From contig VRVR01000025.1 in NCBI GenBank assembly GCA_009859145.1, positions 69,211 through 133,210 on the forward strand: 64,000 nucleotides of DNA, read 5' to 3'. Within the stretch, counting starts at the first letter, position 1. Every line of letters starts with the position of its first letter. The notes under the pieces are model-generated. The model searched no databases and was not told the DNA's origin. It saw only the letters and a list, made by a program, of their open reading frames with translations. Origin of the DNA: Andalucia godoyi. Its lineage: Eukaryota > Discoba > Jakobea > Jakobida > Andaluciidae. This document shows, one piece after another, positions 58,149-64,000 of the stretch. The translations under genes and the position numbers were made by a program.

Positions 58149-59014
58149 CCAGTGTCTTGCTCGTCGTTACTTGCTAGCACTGTTCGTTGCCACTTGCCCG
58201 TTCCAGTTGCCAATCGCCCTGCTTTGATCGCCCTTCTCAAGCTCAGAGGATCGGAAGCTGACAACAGCGACCTCGATAACGTAGCGGGAGCGCTCCTCAA
58301 TAAATCTCCGAAATCGGGGGGTTCGAGAACAGGGAAAAAAGGCTGCAGCATGACTTGATTCAACAGCACCCCGCCAAACAAAAAAACTGAGGCAGACAAG
58401 AAAGGGATTAAAAAAAGCTGGAGCAAAGAGCGCCTACATTATACACTGAGTATGCATATCTACGGATAGACATGCATACTCAATCGTGCATCCCGTTGCC
58501 GGGAAGGGGATAGGCCCCCAACACGCCTCACGGCGCTCTTCAGATAAATGCTCCGCGCTCCGTTCCCAATCTCGATCAATCTGCGAGCCACCTTCTCAGC
58601 GCGACACGTTGTTCCTGAGAAGGGTGCATTTTTTTGATGCTGACGGCCCTAGCAGCAGGCGTAGTGACACGTGGTCTTTTAGGAGGTCTGCGGGATAGAT
58701 GGCTATGGATGCTGCGTTAAAGAGTGTCGAAAATGCAGAGCCTGTGTCACCGGCTGAATTCTGGCCGAGCGTGCGTAAGCACGAATTCCTGTGAAACAAA
58801 CGTGCTAGTGTCGGCCAGTGTCGACCGCCTCTGTTTATGCATACTTCCTTCCGTATGCATGACAATGACGGGTCATTGCCCATCGGGTTGAAAAAAGTAT
58901 AACGATTTATTCCGACTGTTATCCATCGTTTACTGCATTAAACTGTATTATATTGTAGTGTACCGTATTGTATTTGCGTGTCTTGTCGTGTGTGTGAGTG
59001 TACAGACGGAAAGC
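58149..59014. other. Asp-box/CENP-K divergent region with R2 copy C
   Basis: 866 bp: the Asp-box gene's upstream DNA (58149-58430), R2 copy C (58431-58878) and the CENP-K promoter (58880-59014) with TGTATTATATTGTAGTGTACC-like T/A-rich sequence. No other gene was recognised. Confidence 0.55.
58431..58878 (-). mobile_element. R2 element copy C: Fanzor/TnpB-like element with N-terminal remnant
   Basis: About 448 bp in reverse orientation to A and B. On the minus strand it starts near TGACCCGTCA, lacks the Pro-rich segment of B, and keeps SIKKMHPSQEQRVALRRWL. This is fused at the same point as in B to the C-terminal remnant, which reads N-G-A-R-S-I-Y-L-K after a shift. The right end has the inverted repeat GAGTATGCAT...ATGCATACTC and the terminus AGTGTATAATGTAG. 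B and C share the internal fusion, so C derives from a B-like ancestor with one further deletion. Confidence 0.65.
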
Positions 59015-60055
59015 ATGTCTGCGGCGTCATTGTTGTCTGCGGAAGCACTGAAGTTTGCCACAAGTCTTCATTTTCTGGCTTCTCAGAATGCGTCGGTTGA
59101 ATCGGTCATTTCGGATTTCCAACGCTCTGCAAAGATCATGTCGCATCTCGAGGTGCTGACAGAAGACTCTGCTGCGTTTCTGAAATCGGAGATCCCAGAA
59201 CAGCCAGGGTCGGTGCGATTACAACCATCAAGTTCATCCTCATTCTCTGCTTCTGCTTCTGCTTCTGCTTCTGCTTCGTCTGCCGGTGCAGTTGCGCATG
59301 CGGACTTCACAGCGACTGAACTTTTAAAGACTCGATTGGCAGCGTATGATGAAGAGGTCGATCGGCTGGCTTCCACAATCCCGTTTTCCGTGAAGACTCC
59401 CCACTCGCTTGTCAGGGCTGAGCTGGGTGCAGAGATGAATCATGAAGTCTCTGCGCTTTACACACTTTGCGATTTCCTGAATGCCCGAAAGACGGATCTG
59501 TCGCGGAAATGCGAAACCACGAAATCAATTGTTTCGGATCTGCAGACGCTGAATACTAAGCTTGAAGAACAGCTGGCCAAGACGGAAAGAGAAAGCCAAG
59601 CTGCTTTGGAATCCACTCAGGCATCTTCTTCTGCTTCGAAGACGGAGAACAGAACTGTGTTGAACGATGCTCGGCAAAAACTGATGGTTCTGCTCGCCAA
59701 GTTTTGCGATAAACACTATCCGGCAGTGGAGGAAACAGTCCCGCGAAAAAAACGGCGAGTCGCGAAAAGCAAGACATCAAAGAGGGATGGGGACAATCCA
59801 AGCGATGATGATGATGACGGTGATCATGATGAGCGGCAAATAAGAAACAGAGCACAAATCATCGAGTATACTCCTTTGAAAGCGATATTGGAGGAATTGC
59901 TGAATCGTTGTGTTTCGCATCCCAAAGACCCGTACGTCGACTGGAATCAAAAGAACGCGCATCCGGTACAGATCGAAGTGCTTATTCGCTGCGGAATCGC
60001 TTTGCAGCATCCTCAAAACCCTATGCTTATCTCTTTGGAAAGGTTCCATCAGTGA
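59015..60055 (+). CDS. CENPK: Centromere protein K (CENP-K), inner kinetochore
   Basis: 346 residues; start MSAASLLSAEALKF at 59015 (the frame opens earlier only with a GTG). CENP-K is a subunit of the CENP-H/I/K/M complex of the constitutive centromere-associated network. The C-terminal 50 residues are diagnostic: LEELLNRCVSHPKDPYVD, then VEVLIRCGIAL-type sequence (read here as QIEVLIRCGIALQHP) and LISLERFHQ at the very end, aligned residue by residue with human CENP-K (I-N-R-L-x-D-V-P-H-D-P-Y-V ... R-L-E-A-F-H-Q). The middle is a long coiled coil (about 100-230), followed by a basic K-R patch (PRKKRRVAKSK) and an acidic Asp run. Residues 70-95 are Ser/Ala-rich. Confidence 0.88.
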   Translation: MSAASLLSAEALKFATSLHFLASQNASVESVISDFQRSAKIMSHLEVLTEDSAAFLKSEIPEQPGSVRLQPSSSSSFSASASASASASSAGAVAHADFTATELLKTRLAAYDEEVDRLASTIPFSVKTPHSLVRAELGAEMNHEVSALYTLCDFLNARKTDLSRKCETTKSIVSDLQTLNTKLEEQLAKTERESQAALESTQASSSASKTENRTVLNDARQKLMVLLAKFCDKHYPAVEETVPRKKRRVAKSKTSKRDGDNPSDDDDDGDHDERQIRNRAQIIEYTPLKAILEELLNRCVSHPKDPYVDWNQKNAHPVQIEVLIRCGIALQHPQNPMLISLERFHQ

Positions 60056-60486
60056 ACACAAGAGTGCTGCAGTAAACCAATTTCGTTTGTATGTACATCC
60101 CGATAAACTCTGTTTCTGCGCCCAAACCTCCTCTTTTTCTATTATTATTATGATGATGATTATGATTATTGAGGTACGTAGATTGCAGCAGACCCCGAAG
60201 CCAATGACAAGACCTTCCTTTCTGCAGTTCCTACTTTATGAGCAAGATGGTCCTCCAGGCTGCAGCCAAAAACCGCCCAGTCCCGTAGCTGCCGAGGTTC
60301 TGCTGTAAATAATATATTTTTAAAAGAAGAACGACTGCCCTCGCACCGGGAATTCAGCAATGGTTTTCTGCTGATGCGGACGTTACTGCTGCTGTTCTTC
60401 GGGCATTGAACAAAAAGAAAAATGTCAATCTTCCGTCCTCTTCTTTGTCCACTGCGACGATTATGTATTCTTGAAAAGACGAAGAA
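60056..60486. other. CENP-K 3' flank / oxidase promoter
   Basis: 431 bp. An ATT/ATG triplet-rich stretch lies at 60138-60175. Short open frames on both strands are not supported. The oxidase promoter is presumed in the last 200 bp. Confidence 0.5.
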
Positions 60487-62187
60487 ATGCCGCAGCGTAG
60501 TGTATTGCTGCTTCTGCTAGTTGTTGTGGTACTGCAGACGGTGCATGGCGTCCGCGAACAGCGGTATTGCGAGATAACGGATCCATGTTGGCCCTCCGAG
60601 TCCGAGTGGTCGCAGTTAAATGTTACGACCGGGGGCCATTTGCACGCTGTGTATCCCGAGAGTCTGCCTTGCTATGAAGAAGGCGCATCATCTGCAGACT
60701 GCCAAGCGATAATGCAGAACTGGACAAATCCTTTTTGGAGAGCGAGCCAGATTGGAGCGATGCAGAGTCCAAACTGGGAAGAAGGCTCGAATGGTGAGAA
60801 TTGCTATAATCCCAACGCCCCGTGCAGCCAGGGAAGCATTCCTCCTTTTGGAGTTGCTGTTTCGTCCGCCTCCGATGTTTCTGCTGCGCTGGATTTTGCG
60901 GCACGACGCAATATCCGGGTTGCTGTGAAAACCTCTGGCCATGATTTCAATGGCCGGTCCACGGCTGCGAGTGCACTGATGATATGGATGCACACGTTCA
61001 CGGGGGTTTCCGTCGCGGACGTCTTCCAAGCGTGCCCGGGGGCTGAGAAGGGACCGGCCGTGACTGTTACGGGAGGCACTGCATGGGGTGTGGTCTATGC
61101 GGAAGTTGCGAGACATAAGTACACGGTTGTGGGTGGGTTCGCTCGGACCGTCGGGGCTGCTGGTGGATACGTGCAAGGTGGTGGACATTCGTTTACGTCA
61201 CCTGCGTACGGCCTTGCAGTCGACAACGTTTTATCGTTTGAGGCTGTCTTGGCAAACGGAACGCTGGTCACTGCTTCGGATTGTTCGCACTCGGATTTGT
61301 TCTGGGCTCTGCGTGGCGGCGGCGGTGGAACGTTTGCAGTAGTGACGTCGGTGACATACCGTATTCATCCTGTACCTTCGGAAGGCGTGACAGGGCTCAC
61401 GATTCGTTTGCAGTTCTTGCGGGGACCTGCTTCTGCAGAGCTGCTGCTGAACGGCTTCTTTTCCGAGGTCCCGAATTTGGTGTCGCCGAATGCAACAGGT
61501 GGCGTGTGGGGAGGCTATTATTTCATGTATCCGAGCACGTCAACATTTCTTGCGGCATACGTGTTCAACGGGAGCTTGACCGCAGCAAAGGACTCCATGA
61601 GCGCTTCGGAACAGTTCTTGTTTTCGAACCCAAAGGATTTTGCAATCTTGAAGTACGCTTACGCATCGTACCCGTCGATGAACGATTGGCACGAGGCCAA
61701 TGAACAGGGAGATCCTATGGGTGTCCTCGTAGCTATTGGATCCAGACTTGTTCCGTTGTCCGCTTGCGTCAATCCTTCAGAACGAGCATTTGCTGCAAAA
61801 ACCATTGCAAACTACTCCACGTACACCACGATTTTCGGACACTTAATCGCAGGTGGTGCCGTTTCCACATTTGATCGGCAGAGTGTCCATACATCAGTGA
61901 CTCCTGCCTGGCGAGATGCCGTGATGCACATCATCGTCACACAAGTTTGGTCTTCAACGGCGACGGTGCAAGAACAGCAAGCGGCGATGGCTCGAGTCTC
62001 CCAAATGACAGATGGTCTTCGTGCTGCTTTCCCGGACTCCGGAGCATACTGGTCCGAAAGCGACTACAATGAACCGAACTGGGAGGACGCTTTCTGGGGC
62101 TCTGTGAACTACCGACGACTTCAGGAAATCAAGCAGATGTATGACCCGTCCGGCATCTTTGATTGCCACCATTGCGTCATGTTTTGA
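60487..62187 (+). CDS. Secreted berberine-bridge-type FAD-linked oxidase
   Basis: 566 residues, intronless. Residues 1-21 (MPQRSVLLLLLVVVVLQTVHG) are a signal peptide. The PCMH-type FAD domain spans about 115-300, with NIRVAVKTSGHDFNGRS, where His152 is the expected covalent 8-alpha-histidyl FAD ligand, and GGYVQGGGHSFTSPAYGLAVDNVLSFEAVL. The second (cysteinyl) flavin link of plant berberine bridge enzymes is missing, because the G-x-x-x-x-C loop reads ARTVGAAGGY; flavin should be held by one bond. The C-terminal BBE motif (YNEPNWEDAFWGSVNYRRLQEIKQMYDPSGIF) is intact. Family members oxidise sugars, alcohols or alkaloids and release H2O2; the substrate here is unknown. Many N-x-S/T sites are present. 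AATAAA lies at 62221-62226. Confidence 0.9.
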   Translation: MPQRSVLLLLLVVVVLQTVHGVREQRYCEITDPCWPSESEWSQLNVTTGGHLHAVYPESLPCYEEGASSADCQAIMQNWTNPFWRASQIGAMQSPNWEEGSNGENCYNPNAPCSQGSIPPFGVAVSSASDVSAALDFAARRNIRVAVKTSGHDFNGRSTAASALMIWMHTFTGVSVADVFQACPGAEKGPAVTVTGGTAWGVVYAEVARHKYTVVGGFARTVGAAGGYVQGGGHSFTSPAYGLAVDNVLSFEAVLANGTLVTASDCSHSDLFWALRGGGGGTFAVVTSVTYRIHPVPSEGVTGLTIRLQFLRGPASAELLLNGFFSEVPNLVSPNATGGVWGGYYFMYPSTSTFLAAYVFNGSLTAAKDSMSASEQFLFSNPKDFAILKYAYASYPSMNDWHEANEQGDPMGVLVAIGSRLVPLSACVNPSERAFAAKTIANYSTYTTIFGHLIAGGAVSTFDRQSVHTSVTPAWRDAVMHIIVTQVWSSTATVQEQQAAMARVSQMTDGLRAAFPDSGAYWSESDYNEPNWEDAFWGSVNYRRLQEIKQMYDPSGIFDCHHCVMF

Positions 62188-62237
62188 ACATTTCTTCTTT
62201 TGCAGGTCTGCTTTCGACAAAATAAACACTGGACTCT

Positions 62238-62286
62238 TGTGTGTGTGTGTGTGTGTGTGTGTGTTTGTTTGTTTGTTTGTTTGTTT
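62238..62286. repeat. (TG)n-(TTTG)n microsatellite
   Basis: About 13 TG units then about six TTTG units, between the oxidase poly(A)-like signal and the convergent FNIP gene stop. Confidence 0.92.
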
Positions 62287-62306
62287 TTTAATATTACCAT
62301 ATTTTT

Positions 62307-63776
62307 TTACGAGGGTGACTCTGGGACAAAATTTCCCCAGTTTTGCAGAACAAACCTTGTACCACCGCGTGAGATCGTCTGCAAGCAGGGAGGCAAAACT
62401 CCAGAGGTTACTGACTTGTCGTAACCGATTCCGAAAGAAAGCTCTTGGAGACCGTTGGGAAGAACTCCGGGCTCGAGCTTGTGGCGAAAATGACCACCAA
62501 AATGGAGGACCTCCAGAGAAGACGGGAGGACGTCTTTAAAGATGGGCTGGTTGAAAAAGAAACCGAACAAGAGCTTCCGGAGATTGGAAGGAAGAACCCC
62601 TGGTGGAAGCGGCTGATTGTAGCAATCCAGGAACTCCAAATTCTCGAGAGTTTCTGGAAGCGACCGAGGAGCTAATTTTTGGTTAAAACAGCCCCCCAGC
62701 GTGAGTGAAGTCAGGCACGCAGGCAAGTATCCCGGAGGAAGAGTGTTGTTGAAGTAGCCGCTCAGCTTGAGAACACGTACGGATTTTGGAATGAGGCCGC
62801 GACGCAGAGGGTCGTTGGAGAAGAAATCAAAGTCAAGCACTTCCACACCGGAGGGTAGCACTCCCAACTGCAAGGGATGTCTTTGCATTGTGGCATTTAT
62901 CCTGAGGTTCCTGATGGAACCCGGCAGGAATGACGGTTCAAGAATTTGGTCATACGGCCCGTGAAAAGTCAGTGCTTTGAGATTTCGTGGAAGAACGTTT
63001 TGCTGGAGTGGTCGATTAAACGCTTTGCCAAACACCACCGATTCGAGCTCTGTCGGCAGGACGTCTTTTTCAAAGGGCTGGTTGAAGCTGCTGCCAAAGC
63101 GCACTGCACGAAGTGACGTGGGCAAGGCTCCAGGTTGCAGGCGCTGGTTGAACGAGAACCCGAACGTGACGCTCTCGAGCCGGCTTGGTAAAACACCGTA
63201 TGACAGCGATTGATTGAACTGGTACCCGAACGTCACCACTCTGACAGACTCGGGAAGGACACCGGAACTCAACGGCTGGTTGAAGGCCACGCCGAAGCCG
63301 ACCGTTTGAACCGAACACGGCAGGGCTCCGGGAGCCAGCGGCTGATTAAATCTGGCTCCAAATTTAACTGTATGCAGAGTTCGAGGTAGGACCTCGGGGG
63401 GCACATCCAGGTCGAAATCGGCATCAAAATGCAAAACCTGAAGACCCCTGTTCATGTTTGCCGGAACGACCTTTTTGCAAAAATGCATCTGGCGGAACGG
63501 CGCCAAGGCATACGCAAAATGCCTGCAGACAAGCGCTAGCCGTGCAAACGATGCGTCCGACAGAAACGCAGACACGATCTCAAGGACCCGCACGAGCTGG
63601 ATGCAGTGCTCGCTGTTGTCTGCAGCGTTGGCGCTGCGATCCTCAGGCATTTCTGCGTCAGTCTGAGGATTCTGATGCATGGATCGGCGACGCATGAGGG
63701 ACGCTTTCTTGCAAACGGACGCAGCTACAAGGTACCGAATGTGTTCCTGCAGCTCGGCGATTTTCACGTCTGGCAT
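62307..63776 (-). CDS. F-box-like protein with FNIP repeats (5' end uncertain)
   Basis: 489 residues from the ATG at 63776; the frame stays open to 63986 near the window edge without an ATG, so a longer start or an upstream exon is possible. After a basic start, residues about 65-95 (LEIVSAFLSDASFARLALVCRHFAYAL) read as an F-box-like helix pair. From about 120 to the end there are roughly 15 FNIP repeats of about 22 residues, F-N-Q-P-L-x-x-G-x-L-P-x-x-[LV]-x-x-[LV]-x-F-G. F-box/FNIP proteins are abundant in Dictyostelium and also occur in giant viruses. The role would be a substrate adaptor for an SCF ubiquitin ligase (inference). DNA repeats follow a 69-bp period but have diverged, so this is an old array. 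Confidence 0.82.
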   Translation of the reverse strand: MPDVKIAELQEHIRYLVAASVCKKASLMRRRSMHQNPQTDAEMPEDRSANAADNSEHCIQLVRVLEIVSAFLSDASFARLALVCRHFAYALAPFRQMHFCKKVVPANMNRGLQVLHFDADFDLDVPPEVLPRTLHTVKFGARFNQPLAPGALPCSVQTVGFGVAFNQPLSSGVLPESVRVVTFGYQFNQSLSYGVLPSRLESVTFGFSFNQRLQPGALPTSLRAVRFGSSFNQPFEKDVLPTELESVVFGKAFNRPLQQNVLPRNLKALTFHGPYDQILEPSFLPGSIRNLRINATMQRHPLQLGVLPSGVEVLDFDFFSNDPLRRGLIPKSVRVLKLSGYFNNTLPPGYLPACLTSLTLGGCFNQKLAPRSLPETLENLEFLDCYNQPLPPGVLPSNLRKLLFGFFFNQPIFKDVLPSSLEVLHFGGHFRHKLEPGVLPNGLQELSFGIGYDKSVTSGVLPPCLQTISRGGTRFVLQNWGNFVPESPS

Positions 63777-63963
63777 CTGTAGGTTTCTCACTGCTCGCGG
63801 ATTGTCCTCCTGATGTTTGCGAATACAGCTTGCAAAACGCAGTCGCAGAAGTTTGCTCTTATCAAATGAAGCCTGACGTTGTCGCAAATCTGAAGTTGAC
63901 GACGACCCGAGAAGCAGCAAACTTGTCTTCAACGACAAATTTTCAATATCAGTTTTCACTCTT

Positions 63964-64000
63964 GACAGACAAACACACACACACACACATATATATATAT
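63964..64000. repeat. (AC)n-(AT)n microsatellite at window end
   Basis: About 9 AC units run into AT units and are cut by the window edge. The tract lies in the open 5' extension of the FNIP gene, whose frame therefore may not be coding there. Confidence 0.9.

Noticed and set aside
58431-58878. Classical DNA-transposon MITE with terminal inverted repeats
   Set aside because: The two ends of R2 are different; the palindromes are each internal to one end.

Overview
The window is nuclear DNA from a compact, intron-poor, flagellated single-celled eukaryote. About 26 protein-coding genes sit on both strands, usually 100-600 bp apart. Most are single open frames. The few introns I can place (in PRXQ, CFAP206, PreP, RSPH14 and probably RPB10) are short (69-163 nt), start GTATGN and end TAG. 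Four genes point to motile cilia: a radial-spoke RSPH14-like protein, CFAP206, an LRRIQ1-like protein and a tubulin-ligase-like (TTLL) enzyme. Mitochondria are indicated by PreP and an ACOT9-like thioesterase. I see no plastid gene. An F-box/FNIP-repeat protein recalls amoebozoans and other free-living protists. I cannot name the species. No rRNA or tRNA gene was found.

Layout. 0-12 kb: SEC5 (exocyst), ALG1 (N-glycan assembly), XPF/ERCC4 (DNA repair nuclease), a PrxQ peroxiredoxin and an ACOT9-like thioesterase. 12-20 kb: a TBC1D15/Gyp7-like RabGAP, a probable CCZ1-type longin protein and a PP2C-like phosphatase. 20-24.6 kb: two tandem GNAT acetyltransferases, a small heat-shock protein with a readable stress promoter, and 1.8 kb of mostly mobile-element DNA. 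24.6-36 kb: UTP22/NOL6 (ribosome biogenesis), a TTLL, RPB8, two unrecognised genes and the start of a DnaJ gene. 36-48 kb: DnaJ, an arrestin/MABP protein, RSPH14, CFAP206, a dsRNA-binding protein with a helicase-like but motif-less body, and RPB10. 48-64 kb: PreP protease, LRRIQ1, a small unknown ORF, a secreted Asp-box protein, CENP-K, a secreted berberine-bridge-type FAD oxidase and the FNIP protein, which runs to the right edge.

The most unusual content is intergenic. Six insertions (three families: two copies of R1, three of R2, one of R3) share a right-end motif resembling CTACATTGTACACT and, just inside it, coding remnants that read like the C-terminal RuvC-III end of TnpB/Fanzor proteins (C-P-x-C, D-R-D, N-G-A-[RQ]-[NS]-I-x-L-[KR]). 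Two R2 copies also keep an N-terminal TnpB/Fanzor-like motif. They look like differently deleted, non-autonomous derivatives of OMEGA (Fanzor) elements that keep the right end, where guide RNAs are encoded in this class. All three R2 right ends and the R3 right end lie 228-283 bp upstream of a start codon, in sense orientation. Both R1 copies sit at gene 3' ends, and one supplies the stop codon of UTP22. This is an inference from sequence reading and has not been tested.

Microsatellites (TG, CT, CA, TTTTC, AT) mark several intergenic stretches and both window ends.
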